The notes beneath the pieces are model-generated. The model had not been told where the DNA came from. It did no database searches and saw only the letters and a list, made by a program, of their open reading frames with translations. DNA of 64,000 nt from Ensifer adhaerens (GTDB taxonomy: Bacteria; Pseudomonadota; Alphaproteobacteria; Rhizobiales; Rhizobiaceae): NCBI RefSeq assembly GCF_001270265.1, contig NZ_LGAP01000021.1, positions 1 through 64,000 of the forward strand, read 5' to 3'. Of the stretch, positions 1-8,121 are shown one piece after another. A program made the translations under genes and the position numbers. How positions within the stretch are numbered: position 1 is the stretch's first letter; each line of letters starts with the position of its first letter.

Positions 1-117
1 GCCCGACCCCACCCTAAAACTGATGGCGGTCGCGTTCCCGGGTCTTCTGCCAGACAAAGGCAGTTGAGCGCAACCGATCTGTTCGGATTTTGCTGAGGCA
101 GGGGCGATCCCGAAAAC

Positions 118-144
118 AAAAAAGGCCGGCGATGCCGACCTTTT
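118..144. terminator. Intrinsic terminator-like hairpin
   Basis: AAAGGCCGGC and GCCGACCTTT form a stem with one G-T-type mismatch around a GAT loop. The flanking A-run and T-run would allow termination in either direction; read on the minus strand it ends in T6-G-T4, the stronger U tract. I see no convincing gene between position 1 and the VOC gene at 432, so the transcript it serves is unknown and may start outside the window. Confidence 0.55.
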
Positions 145-431
145 CCCGTTCGCTGCTTTACCCTGCCAGTACATCCGTGGTCAGCGGTTGAGCGCGAACT
201 CTGACCGGAACACATCCGTCTCACCGAGACTGTCTATGCTCAACGATCAATTTGTTATGCCGCATATGGCGGGCGATTGCGGCTATTTCAAGCCCTGACA
301 ACAACGTCGTCAATAATCTCTTATCCGGCCCGCCCAGAGATGCGGGCCGCCAAGGTGCTCGCGCCCGGCCGCCATTGACGGACCTCTGGTCGGACCTAAA
401 TTCCTGCCGATTGCGAACGGAGGATTTCAGG

Positions 432-851
432 ATGGAACTGCATCGTGGGCGGCTGATCGACCATATTCAGCTTGTGATCAAGGACCTGGGCGCAAGTCGG
501 CGTTTCTATGACGGCGTGTTTCGGGCTCTCGAGGTGCCGATGGGAGGCGAGGGCGAAGATTATTTCTGGGTCGACGAGCTGTTCGTCTCGACTGCCGACA
601 GCGAGGCGGCCCAGGGCAAGCTCACCGGGCGCCATCACATCGCCTTCCAAGCCCGCGACCGCGCGATGGTTGACGCCTTTCACAAGGTCGGTCTGGAAAA
701 TGGCGGGAAGGACAATGGTCGGCCCGGCGAACGTCCCTATCATCCCGGCTATTATGCTGCGTTCCTGCTCGACCCGGATGGCAACAACATTGAGGCCGTG
801 TTTCACGGGCCGGCCAACCGCAGCGCCAGTTCGGTAATGATCACGTTCTAG
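432..851 (+). CDS. VOC (glyoxalase/bleomycin-resistance fold) family protein
   Basis: A 139-residue single-domain member of the vicinal-oxygen-chelate superfamily, probably cytosolic. The usual metal-ligand positions are visible: His11 in IDHIQLVIKD, His68/His69 in GRHHIAF and Glu121 in DPDGNNIEAVFHG. DPDGNNIE is the hallmark last strand of small glyoxalase-like proteins. An upstream in-frame start at 252 exists, but the extra 60 residues are low-quality sequence. ATG 432 follows GGAGGATTTCAG, a good ribosome binding site, and begins exactly at the first beta strand. Substrate cannot be read from sequence; members include dioxygenases, isomerases and thiol transferases. It precedes the SOS-controlled small gene but has its own start signals. 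Confidence 0.8.
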   Translation: MELHRGRLIDHIQLVIKDLGASRRFYDGVFRALEVPMGGEGEDYFWVDELFVSTADSEAAQGKLTGRHHIAFQARDRAMVDAFHKVGLENGGKDNGRPGERPYHPGYYAAFLLDPDGNNIEAVFHGPANRSASSVMITF

Positions 852-978
852 CGGCGGCCGGGCCACGGCGCTGCTCGAGCGCTGCGTGGCGTCGATATCC
901 AGATGCAATGCCTGCAGTCCCGTCCGCAGGCAGCGACGGGCGGGGCGGAGCGCACAGCGCGCCTGCGAACCCGTTCAC

Positions 979-1013
979 TTGACATTCCTCAAAAAATAGA
1001 ACAAAAAGAGAAC
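979..1013 (+). promoter_or_regulatory. LexA (SOS) box with -35 element upstream of a small ORF
   Basis: GAACAAAAAGAGAAC at 999-1013 is GAAC-N7-GAAC, the reverse complement of the alphaproteobacterial LexA site GTTC-N7-GTTC, with the A/T-rich spacer typical of strong sites. A perfect TTGACA lies at 979-984, so LexA bound here would cover the -10 region. The box ends 17 bases before the ATG of the 1031 ORF, whose GGAG ribosome site is at 1020-1023. The 8 fixed bases alone are expected about twice by chance in 64 kb; placement and spacer make this one convincing. Confidence 0.8.
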
Positions 1014-1030
1014 AGATGTGGAGATGAACC

Positions 1031-1240
1031 ATGACCCGCACTGAAATCATTAATCGCGCACTGGCCGCAGTCGCCGACTCCCGCTTGAAGCGAGAGCGCG
1101 ACAGCGAGCGCCGCAAGCAGATTTTTGGCCGTATCGACCTCACTACGCCTTTGCCGAAGTTGAGCCGAGGCGTGCAACTGAACTTGAATCTGGAGGGCGG
1201 CCGGAAACGGTCCGAGCTGACGAAGACAAAGTCCCATTGA
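1031..1240 (+). CDS. Small basic protein, putative SOS-regulated
   Basis: A 69-residue hydrophilic, Arg/Lys-rich protein of unknown function. It has no signal peptide or membrane segment, so it does not resemble the hydrophobic SOS toxins such as TisB. The N-terminal half (TEIINRALAAVADSRLKRER) is predicted helical with alternating charge, and could bind nucleic acid or a protein partner. Evidence that it is a real gene is mainly regulatory: TTGACA, a GAAC-N7-GAAC LexA box and GGAG-N7-ATG in the expected order within 60 bases, plus a hairpin at 1249-1266 just after the stop. I do not recognise the family. The opposite-strand reading frames across this stretch lack any such signals. Confidence 0.6.
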   Translation: MTRTEIINRALAAVADSRLKRERDSERRKQIFGRIDLTTPLPKLSRGVQLNLNLEGGRKRSELTKTKSH

Positions 1241-1248
1241 CCCCGAGA

Positions 1249-1266
1249 GCCACCGGGATCGGTGGC
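1249..1266 (+). terminator. Hairpin after the SOS-linked small gene
   Basis: GCCACCG-GGAT-CGGTGGC is a perfect 7-bp stem with a 4-base loop starting 8 bases after the stop codon of the small gene. There is no T-tract, so it may stabilise the 3' end rather than terminate. Confidence 0.35.
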
Positions 1267-1775
1267 GCGTGCGGTCGCCGAAGAAGCGGCGGAGAGAGTC
1301 TGCCGCATCGGATGAGCCCTCCAGCGCCGCAAGCGCGTCCTGTTACGCGCGACGGCTTCGGCAGTTGCTGATCTTCGTCTTCGATGGTCCGCAAAATCGA
1401 TTGCCCGCCTCGGCTCAACCTCGTCAAATGGCGTTGCGCGAGCCAAGGTTCCAGCAGGAGCTGCCGCGATCTCGATGTCGGTATTGTCGCCTGGCTCTGG
1501 CGGATATCGCCGACCCGCCAACGGCAAAACGCATCATGCGGCTACACAACGGCCTGACGTTGAAGTCGGCCGATGTCAGCTTTCTCTCCGGCCTCGGCCG
1601 GCGGCTTCTCATCGGGGATCCGGGCTCGACAGTTCCTGCAAGGCGCGGGCAAGGGCTTGCCGCTTGCGATGCCAAGCCTCCGGCGAGCCGGACCGATGAG
1701 GGCCCGACAGGGTATCAACATTCTGACGATCGCTCCCGGCCGGCGTACCCAGCGTCAGAGCGATGCCAATGCCCC
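1267..1775. other. Unassigned intergenic stretch downstream of dadA
   Basis: About 510 bases without a gene I can support. Several short frames are open on both strands, but none has a ribosome site or recognisable family. A minus-strand frame (about 1775 to 1612) reads like plausible coding sequence but has no start of its own, so it may be a remnant of a gene that once followed dadA. Confidence 0.3.
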
Positions 1776-3029
1776 TCAGTGATACCGGCTGATCGCCAGA
1801 CCCGCCGTCTCGATCTCGGGTTTGGTGCCGCTGATCAGATCGCTCAGCACGCGGCCCGAGCCGCAGGCCATGGTCCAGCCGAGCGTCCCGTGACCGGAGT
1901 TGAGGAACAGGTTGGCAAAGCGGGTGGCGCCGACGACCGGCGTTCCATCCGGCGTCATCGGCCGCAATCCAGACCAGAAGGTCGCTTCCTTCTGATTGCC
2001 CGCGCCGCCGAACAGGTCCTCGACCGAATGCTCGAGCGTCGCGCGACGTGTCTGAGGAAGATCGTTGCTAAAGCCGGCAATCTCCGCCATGCCGCCGACA
2101 CGAATGCGATCGCCAAGCCGCGTGATGGCAATCTTGTAGGTCTCGTCCATGATCGTCGATACCGGCGCACGCGTCTCGTCGACGATCGGCACGGTGATGG
2201 AGTAGCCCTTCACGGGATAGACGGGCAGGCGAAGGCCGAGCGGCTTCAGAAGCGCCGGCGTATAGCTGCCGAGTGCGGCGACGAAGATGTCGGAACGGAT
2301 CTCGCCCTCTGCCGTTTCGACGGCGACGACGCGGTTGCCCTCCTGTCGAAGCCGGCGGATATCGACGCCGAAGCGGAACTGGACACCGAGGGCTTCGGCG
2401 CGCTTCTGCAACTCGTTGGTGAACTTGAAGCAGTCACCGGTTTCATCATTGGGCAGCCGGAGACCGCCGACGATCTTGCCGCGGACCGGTTGAAGGCCCG
2501 GCTCTGCAGTCACGCAGCCCGCCGGGTCCAGCACCTCGAAGGGCACGCCGTCGGCCTTCAGCACCTCGATATCCTTGCCGATGCCGTCGAGTTGCTTGGC
2601 GGTGCGAAACAGTTGCAGCGTGCCTTGTGTGCGGTGGTCGTAGGCGATGCCCGTTTCCTCGCGAAGCGCAATCAGGCAATCTCGGCTGTATTCGGCAAGG
2701 CGGACCATACGACCCTTGTTGACGGCATAACGCGCCGACGTGCAGTTGCGCAGCATCGCCGTCATCCAGCGCCAGGTGGCAGCGTCCACCATCGGGCGGA
2801 TGATCAAGGGCGCGTGCTTCATGAATAGCCACTTGAGCGCCTTCTGCGGGATGCCGGGTGCCGCCCAGGGGGAGGCATAGCCGGGAGAAATTTCGCCGGC
2901 ATTGGCAAAGCTTGTCTCCAGCGCAGGACCGGACTGACGATCGAGGACGGTCACCTCGTGCCCGGCCTTGGCGAGATAATATGCGGAGGTCACGCCGATC
3001 ACGCCGGCGCCCAAAATAGTAATCTTCAT
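1776..3029 (-). CDS. dadA: D-amino acid dehydrogenase small subunit
   Basis: A 417-residue FAD-dependent oxidoreductase that deaminates D-amino acids (classically D-alanine) to 2-oxo acids and passes electrons to the respiratory chain at the inner membrane. The N-terminus carries the Rossmann dinucleotide motif [18 protein letters not shown] (residues 7-24) followed by the VLDRQ acidic strand end, and the family signature [20 protein letters not shown] near residues 40-59. The C-terminus has the second FAD contact region [15 protein letters not shown]. Length is close to E. coli DadA (432). It is divergent from an Lrp-family gene starting at 3240, the common arrangement in which the regulator responds to alanine or another amino acid and controls dadA. 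No alanine racemase gene follows it here. Confidence 0.93.
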   Translation of the reverse strand: MKITILGAGVIGVTSAYYLAKAGHEVTVLDRQSGPALETSFANAGEISPGYASPWAAPGIPQKALKWLFMKHAPLIIRPMVDAATWRWMTAMLRNCTSARYAVNKGRMVRLAEYSRDCLIALREETGIAYDHRTQGTLQLFRTAKQLDGIGKDIEVLKADGVPFEVLDPAGCVTAEPGLQPVRGKIVGGLRLPNDETGDCFKFTNELQKRAEALGVQFRFGVDIRRLRQEGNRVVAVETAEGEIRSDIFVAALGSYTPALLKPLGLRLPVYPVKGYSITVPIVDETRAPVSTIMDETYKIAITRLGDRIRVGGMAEIAGFSNDLPQTRRATLEHSVEDLFGGAGNQKEATFWSGLRPMTPDGTPVVGATRFANLFLNSGHGTLGWTMACGSGRVLSDLISGTKPEIETAGLAISRYH

Positions 3030-3239
3030 CGCATCCTCAGGATCACAGATCGATCGTCAAAAAGGCTGAGGCGCGCGCAAGGTGCCTGCTGTTGCCAGCC
3101 CACCTCCCGGATCCCCAACACCGGCAGAACTGCGCTAGAACATAGTGAAATAATCGAGCGTGATCATGCGAACTAGCGCTTGATAATTCGAGAATTCGCT
3201 GATTTTAAGAATGATCGGCGGAAAAATGAAAGAATCTGC
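3030..3239. promoter_or_regulatory. Divergent dadA / Lrp-family promoter region
   Basis: The 210 bases between the divergent starts contain A/T-rich stretches with repeated AATTCG/GAATTC words (3185-3196) of the kind Lrp/AsnC proteins bind. No single -35/-10 pair stands out. Control of dadA by the adjacent regulator is inferred from gene order. Confidence 0.4.
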
Positions 3240-3701
3240 ATGTCCGGTCTTGATGCTATCGATCGCAACATCATTCGTCTGCTGCGCCTCAATGCGCGCA
3301 TGAGCAACACCAAGCTCGCGGCCGAGGTGGGACTGTCGCCTTCGGCCTGCCTGAGGCGCATCAATCTGTTGGAGCAGGGGGGCGTGATTCGCGGCTATAC
3401 GGCGCTGGTCGGAAATGCTGACGGCGACAACGCCATCGCGGTGATCATCAACATCACGCTCGAGCGCCAGACCGAGGAGCACCTCAATCGCTTCGAGGCG
3501 GCGGTGAGGAAACACCCGGAAATCCAGGAGTGTTACCTGATGACCGGCGGTTCCGATTATCTGTTGCGGGGGGAGGTCGAAACTGCCGGCGATTTCGAGC
3601 GCATCCACAAGGAAATCCTCGCAAAGCTCCCGGGCGTCCTACGGATTCATTCCAGCTTTTCGATCCGCAACGTCCTCGTGTCGCGATCAAGGCGGCGCTA
3701 A
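3240..3701 (+). CDS. Lrp/AsnC family transcriptional regulator
   Basis: A 153-residue feast/famine regulator. Residues 4-55 form the AsnC-type winged helix (LDAIDRNIIRLLRLNARMSN and the recognition helix LSPSACLRRINLLEQGGVIRGY), and residues 65-140 the RAM/AsnC effector-binding domain (ECYLMTGGSDYLLRGEV). The upstream in-frame ATG at 3180 would add 20 residues that do not fit the family; ATG 3240 is preceded by a GAAAGA site and gives the usual length. Divergent from dadA, so probably an alanine- or other amino-acid-responsive activator of dadA (DadR-like). Confidence 0.88.
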   Translation: MSGLDAIDRNIIRLLRLNARMSNTKLAAEVGLSPSACLRRINLLEQGGVIRGYTALVGNADGDNAIAVIINITLERQTEEHLNRFEAAVRKHPEIQECYLMTGGSDYLLRGEVETAGDFERIHKEILAKLPGVLRIHSSFSIRNVLVSRSRRR

Positions 3702-3834
3702 GCCCTGACGCTCGCTCGATCGTGTTGCTATAGCTGAACCGGGTGCTGCTTCGGGCGTTGTGGAAAGCAGCGGGCGGTGCTGACCAAGCGAATTTCGCCG
3801 TGCCGCCCGTCAACTGGTCTTGCCGGCGCCGGGA

Positions 3835-4092
3835 TCAGTGAAGCGCGCGCTGTGCTGGCGGGGGTGGTTGCAGCCACCGCGGGGAAGCCCCGCCCGAAAC
3901 CAGACGGGGGATCAGGCGCCCGCTTGGACTGAGGACGTCGACGATCGCGCCACGATATTCGTAATCCTCGGCGAGCTCATCGACGATGAGCTGTCCGTAA
4001 GCAACCGCGCGACCGTCATTGGGGTGCTGTTTGCCGGCCGGATCGCGGCTCGTCACGCCGGCCGCATGGATATGGTACATGTAGCGGGGCAT
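3835..4092 (-). CDS. DUF6894-type small protein
   Basis: An 85-residue protein that begins MPRYMYHIHAAG and continues with the conserved DPAGKQHPNDGRAVAYG region seen in DUF6894 proteins, which are abundant single-domain proteins of unknown function in rhizobia and methylobacteria. The start at 4092 follows AAGGAG with proper spacing; the longer frame from 4119 lacks this. The last 20 residues are Pro/Trp/Gln-rich and atypical. It is convergent with the Lrp-family gene. Function unknown. Confidence 0.6.
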   Translation of the reverse strand: MPRYMYHIHAAGVTSRDPAGKQHPNDGRAVAYGQLIVDELAEDYEYRGAIVDVLSPSGRLIPRLVSGGASPRWLQPPPPAQRALH

Positions 4093-4436
4093 AGTCCGCC
4101 GCTCCTTTCCGATTTGCATGGGCTTTCAATGCTTCTCGCATCCACAACCGATGGCGGAGGGATGTCTGAGACACGCGATGACGGCATTTTATAACATGGT
4201 TTGTGGGGCCGTTCCCGTGACATGGGCGTGACGGGCAAAATGGAAGTCGTTAAAATGCAGATAACAATTTGATAAGATGCCGCTTTTTCGGTCCGCTATT
4301 GGCGGGTGCCTCCGTGCAAGAGGCAACTGTCCGCCGGCATTTCGGCCCTCTCTTCACCCAAAGCGCAAGCGGCTGCTGCGCATCACCTGGTGCGATCGGA
4401 CATTCGATCGGCGCTGAGCGCATGGCTGGTCTGCGA
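4093..4436. other. Intergenic stretch upstream of the small RNA gene
   Basis: About 340 bases without a supported protein gene. Plus-strand frames starting at 4269 and 4306 run through the small RNA gene and look like chance frames. A direct repeat CGTGAC...GCGTGACGGG lies at 4217-4235. Nothing else is recognisable. Confidence 0.3.
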
Positions 4437-4473
4437 ACTTCGATCTACGAAGTCGGGCGGGTTCTTGTATAGT
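4437..4473 (+). promoter_or_regulatory. Putative promoter and dyad of the small RNA gene
   Basis: TATAGT at 4468-4473, preceded by TTG, fits a -10 hexamer and would start transcription at about 4480, exactly where the first hairpin of the RNA begins. Just upstream, ACTTCG-ATCTA-CGAAGT (4437-4453) is a perfect 6-bp dyad in the -35 region, a candidate operator. No TTGACA-like -35 is visible. Confidence 0.45.
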
Positions 4474-4479
4474 CAACTC

Positions 4480-4636
4480 ATCGAAGCGATGCATCTCCTC
4501 CCGCAGGACTTCGATAGTGCAGGCGCTTTCTCCTCCTCCCAACGAGCGCTTGCCGGAATGGCGACACTCCTCCTCCCGGTTGCCATTCAGTCTATTTAAG
4601 AGCCTGCCGCACCTCCTCCCGCGGCAGGCTTTTTCG
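4480..4636 (+). ncRNA. CUCCUCCC multi-hairpin small RNA (cuckoo / alpha-r14-like)
   Basis: Four consecutive hairpins each present CTCCTCCC in the loop. Hairpin 1 uses ATCGAAG/CTTCGAT (4480-4515). Hairpin 2 uses CAGGCGCT/AGCGCTTG (4520-4552). Hairpin 3 is a 10-bp GAATGGCGAC/GTTGCCATTC stem (4556-4588). Hairpin 4 is a perfect 10-bp AGCCTGCCGC/GCGGCAGGCT stem (4601-4630) followed by TTTTTCGTTT, a clear Rho-independent terminator. The loop motif is complementary to Shine-Dalgarno sequences. Small RNAs with this anti-SD loop are known in alphaproteobacteria (the cuckoo group; NfeR1 and other alpha-r14 RNAs in Sinorhizobium), where they repress translation of many mRNAs, often nutrient-uptake genes. 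Family membership is by motif and architecture; the exact 5' end is inferred. Confidence 0.82.
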
Positions 4637-4655
4637 TTTCGGGGCAGACCGACCT

Positions 4656-5786
4656 TCAGAAAGAAAGTTCCAGCTGCGAGCGGGCTTCCTCATCATTGCC
4701 GTTGAGCGATGACAGGGTGACGCCAAGCAGGCGCACGCCGCGCTTGAATGGGTGGACCGATCTGAGTAGCGCGACTGCCACCTCGAGTATCTCAGGCACT
4801 CCGTCGACTGGTGCGCTGAGCGTTCTGCTTCGCGTCGCCTGGGTGAAGTCCGAGTATTTCACTTTGACGGTCACCGTCTTGCCGCTCATCCCGTGCGCCT
4901 CGCAATAGCGCCAGACCTTGTCGGCCAATGGCAGCAACTCGGCGCATGCCGGTTCAAACTCGAAAATATCCTCGACGAAGGTGTCCTCCGCACCAACCGA
5001 TTTGCGCACCCGGTCGGGCTGCACCCGGCGGTCGTCGATGCCGCGGGCAATGCCGTAGAAATACGGGCCGGATTTGCCGAAATGTTCCTGCAGGAATGCC
5101 AGGGTCTGCTGCCGCAGATCGAAACCGGTTTCGATGCCCAGGCGCTTCATCCGCTCGGCCGTCGCCGGTCCGACGCCATGAAATTTCTTCACCGGAAGCG
5201 CCTCGACAAAGGCCGGCCCGTTCTTGGGCGTGATGACGAACAGCCCGTCCGGTTTTCGCTGGTCGCTCGCCATCTTGGCGAGGAACTTGTTGTAGCTGAT
5301 CCCGGCCGAGGCCGTCAGGTTCGTCGTCGCCTTGATTTTCGCGCGGATCTCCTCGGCGATCTCGGTCGCGATCTCCATGCCCTTCAGGTTGTCCGTCACG
5401 TCGAGATAGGCTTCATCAAGCGACAGTGGTTCGATCATCGGCGTATACTCGGCAAAAATCTCGCGGATCTGTTGCGACACGGCCCGGTAGATGTCGAAGC
5501 GCGGCTTGACGAAGATGAGGCCGGGGCATTTTCGCTTTGCCGTGACGGACGGCATGGCGGAATGGACTCCGAACTTGCGCGCCTCGTAGCTTGCCGCCGC
5601 GACGACGCCGCGTGCTGCCGCTCCGCCGACCGCCACCGGTTTGCCGCGCAACTCCGGATTGTCGCGCTGCTCGACCGATGCATAGAAGGCATCCATGTCG
5701 ATGTGGATGATCTTGCGCTGCCGCTCTGCGTCCGCAGCATTGGCTGCAGGCTGCCTTTCGACCACAGTGTCGCTGGGCTCGGCCAC
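4656..5786 (-). CDS. dinB: DNA polymerase IV (Y-family translesion polymerase)
   Basis: A 376-residue error-prone polymerase that bypasses lesions at stalled forks. Catalytic carboxylates are intact: Asp30 in IIHIDMDAFYASVE and Asp124-Glu125 in SLDEAYLDV. The fingers motif SYEARKFGVHSAM (66-78) and the HhH region (KFHGVGPATAERMKRLG) are present, and the C-terminus QLELSF resembles a beta-clamp-binding peptide. The open frame extends to 5960, but those residues overlap the helicase gene. GTG 5786 follows TAAGGAG with six-base spacing, and only 10 bases separate it from the helicase stop, so the two genes are cotranscribed. A LexA box upstream of the helicase suggests joint SOS induction. Confidence 0.93.
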   Translation of the reverse strand: MAEPSDTVVERQPAANAADAERQRKIIHIDMDAFYASVEQRDNPELRGKPVAVGGAAARGVVAAASYEARKFGVHSAMPSVTAKRKCPGLIFVKPRFDIYRAVSQQIREIFAEYTPMIEPLSLDEAYLDVTDNLKGMEIATEIAEEIRAKIKATTNLTASAGISYNKFLAKMASDQRKPDGLFVITPKNGPAFVEALPVKKFHGVGPATAERMKRLGIETGFDLRQQTLAFLQEHFGKSGPYFYGIARGIDDRRVQPDRVRKSVGAEDTFVEDIFEFEPACAELLPLADKVWRYCEAHGMSGKTVTVKVKYSDFTQATRSRTLSAPVDGVPEILEVAVALLRSVHPFKRGVRLLGVTLSSLNGNDEEARSQLELSF

Positions 5787-5796
5787 GTGCCGCTCC

Positions 5797-7863
5797 TTAC
5801 TTCCACATGGTCCGCATGCGCGCCCCGACATCGATGCGGATCTGTCGGGCGCTGCGCTCGGAAGCGGCGGCACTGACGATCGGCCAGGATGCCGTTTCGA
5901 AGAACTGCAGGAGCGTTGCCGGAATGAAACGCGTGCGCGAGGCGTAGACGTGGCGATCACCCTGCGCGTGTTGCCCGCTTGTGAAGAACCGCTGCGGGGT
6001 GATGAGCGTCAGGCTGTCCTTTGCCCTCGTCATTCCGACGTAAAGCAGCCGGCGTTCCTCTTCGATCTCGTGCGTGGTGCCGACGCCAAGATCGGAGGGG
6101 ATGCAGCCGTCGACGACATTGAGCATGAAGACCGAGCGCCATTCCTGCCCCTTGGCCGAATGGATGGTCGAAAGGATCAGGTAGTCCTCGTCAAGCAGCG
6201 GCACGCCAGCCTGGTCGCTGGTCGCGTCCGGAGGGTCGAGCGTCAGTTCGGTGAGGAACCGTTCCCGACTGGGATAGCCGCCGGCGATCTGCTCCAACTG
6301 CAGGAGGTCGGCCTTTCTGGTGTCCGCATCCTCATGGATGCGGTCTAGATGTGGCTCGTACCATTCGCGCGCCTGGGCTATTTCGCCCGGCCAGCCGCCC
6401 GCCTGTTTGCGCAGCCCTTCGATCAGGGTCACGAAAGCGTTCCAGTTGTCGCCGGAGCGGGGCGGCGCGGGTATTTCAGCAAGTGCTGCCAGCGGTTCTG
6501 GATCCGCGGCAATTGCGTCAAGGATCTTGCCGGCGGTCTGCGGGCCGACGCCCGGTATCATATGCAGCAGGCGAAAGCCGGCGACCCGGTCTTTCGGGTT
6601 CTGGGCAAACCTGAGGACCGCCAGCATGTCCTTGACATGGGCGCTGTCGAGAAACTTCAGCCCGCCGAACTTTACGAAGGGAATGTTGCGCCGGGTCAGT
6701 TCCACCTCAAGCGGTCCGCTGTGGTTCGACGAGCGAAACAGCACCGCCTGCTGCTTCAGCGTCATGCCGATCTCACGGTTCTCCAGGACCTTCTCGACGA
6801 TATAGCGTGCCTGGTCGGTTTCATCCGCGACCGCCAGCAATTTTGGCCTTTCCGCCGATTGCCGCTCGGTCCAGAGGTTCTTGGTGAAGCGTTCCCGGGC
6901 GAGATCGATGACGCCATTGGCGGCGGCAAGAATCGTCTGGGTGGAACGGTAGTTTCGATCGAGCGTGATGACGTCCGCCGGCGGGGTGAACTCGCCTGGA
7001 AAATCCAGGATGTTGCGCACCGTCGCAGCCCTAAACGAATAGATCGACTGGGCATCGTCGCCGACGACCGTCAGGCCCCTGCCGCCCGGTTTCAACGCCA
7101 TCAGCACGGATGATTGAAGGCGGTTGGTGTCCTGATATTCGTCAACCAGCACATGATCGAAACGGTTGCCGATGTCCTCGGCGAGTTCCGGGACGCTGAC
7201 AGTCTGCGCCCAGTAGAGCAGCAGGTCGTCGTAATCGAGCACGTTCTGCGTCTGCTTTGCCTCGACATAACAGGAAAACAGCTGCTTCAGTTGCTCCTCC
7301 CAACCGGCGACCCAGGGATAATGGGCTCGCAAGACCTCGCTCAGTGGCGTCTCGGAATTTACCGCCCGCGAATAGATCGAGAGGCATGTGCCCTTGGTCG
7401 GAAACCGGCTCTCGGTCTTGGAGAGGCCAAGCTCATGCCGGACGAGGTTCATGAGGTCGGCACTGTCTTCGCGGTCGTGGATCGTAAAGTCGACATTCAA
7501 CCCGATCTGCTCGGCGTAGATGCGCAGCAAGCGCGCGCCGATGCCGTGAAATGTTCCGGCCCAGGTGAGCGCGTCGGTGGCGACAGCGGCGTTTGTCCCA
7601 AGCACCTGGGCGCAGATGCGTTCGACCCGTCGCGCCATTTCGGATGCAGCACGGCGCGAAAACGTCATCAGCAGAATGCGGCGCGGGTCGGCGCCATTGA
7701 CGATGAGGTGGGCAACGCGGTGGGCAAGCGTGTTCGTCTTGCCAGACCCGGCGCCGGCGATAATCAGCAGCGGCCCTGCAATCGTTTCGCCCGGTGCGGT
7801 TACGCCAAACTCGACGGCATCGCGCTGTCGGTCATTCAATTTTTCCAGATAGGCCGCCGCCAC
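5797..7863 (-). CDS. UvrD/Rep-family superfamily 1 DNA helicase
   Basis: A 688-residue ATP-dependent 3'-5' DNA helicase. The SF1A motifs occur in order: Q motif LNDRQRDAVEF, Walker A AGAGSGKT (36-43), Ib region, Walker B VDEYQD (about 245), motif III VVGDDAQSIYSFRAA, motif IV NYRST, motif V STIHSAKGQEW and motif VI LLYVGMTRAK. The GTG start at 7863 follows GGGGA with seven-base spacing. It is shorter in the 2B/C-terminal part than UvrD proper and resembles the UvrD2/PcrA-like helicases. It heads an operon with dinB, and the perfect LexA box at 7986-8000 lies about 120 bases upstream, so it is probably DNA-damage inducible. Confidence 0.9.
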   Translation of the reverse strand: MAAAYLEKLNDRQRDAVEFGVTAPGETIAGPLLIIAGAGSGKTNTLAHRVAHLIVNGADPRRILLMTFSRRAASEMARRVERICAQVLGTNAAVATDALTWAGTFHGIGARLLRIYAEQIGLNVDFTIHDREDSADLMNLVRHELGLSKTESRFPTKGTCLSIYSRAVNSETPLSEVLRAHYPWVAGWEEQLKQLFSCYVEAKQTQNVLDYDDLLLYWAQTVSVPELAEDIGNRFDHVLVDEYQDTNRLQSSVLMALKPGGRGLTVVGDDAQSIYSFRAATVRNILDFPGEFTPPADVITLDRNYRSTQTILAAANGVIDLARERFTKNLWTERQSAERPKLLAVADETDQARYIVEKVLENREIGMTLKQQAVLFRSSNHSGPLEVELTRRNIPFVKFGGLKFLDSAHVKDMLAVLRFAQNPKDRVAGFRLLHMIPGVGPQTAGKILDAIAADPEPLAALAEIPAPPRSGDNWNAFVTLIEGLRKQAGGWPGEIAQAREWYEPHLDRIHEDADTRKADLLQLEQIAGGYPSRERFLTELTLDPPDATSDQAGVPLLDEDYLILSTIHSAKGQEWRSVFMLNVVDGCIPSDLGVGTTHEIEEERRLLYVGMTRAKDSLTLITPQRFFTSGQHAQGDRHVYASRTRFIPATLLQFFETASWPIVSAAASERSARQIRIDVGARMRTMWK

Positions 7864-7985
7864 GCCGAAGTCCCCGGTAAGTCTCTGCCGATTCTACCCC
7901 TTGCGCCGCGCGCCGGCATCAATTGCCCGGCCCTACGGGCGATGCCGAGGCATCCCCGCGCTCAAGATGAGAGATTCATGGCGAG

Positions 7986-8000
7986 GAACGAATAAGGAAC
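7986..8000 (-). promoter_or_regulatory. LexA (SOS) box of the helicase-dinB operon
   Basis: On the minus strand the sequence is GTTCCTTATTCGTTC, an exact GTTC-N7-GTTC direct repeat as bound by alphaproteobacterial LexA. It lies 123 bases upstream of the helicase GTG, in the gap between that gene and the TetR-family gene ending at 8122. The repair function of the downstream genes makes it likely to be functional, although the bare 8-base pattern also occurs by chance. Confidence 0.72.
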
Positions 8001-8121
8001 ATATCAGCCGGAGACCATATTGCAAAGGCCCCATCGGCCATGGCTAAAATGCTCCATCGGTTTCTGCTCGCGAAGTCGGACTTTTTGATCGGAGATCGCG
8101 GCCAAACGCACCCTTCGCTCG

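Noticed and set aside
841-1527. Minus-strand frame of 228 codons opposite the SOS-linked small gene
   Set aside because: It overlaps the LexA box and promoter and has no family or ribosome site.
4306-4599. Plus-strand open frame through the small RNA gene
   Set aside because: It has no ribosome site, ends in the third hairpin region, and the RNA structure explains the sequence better.
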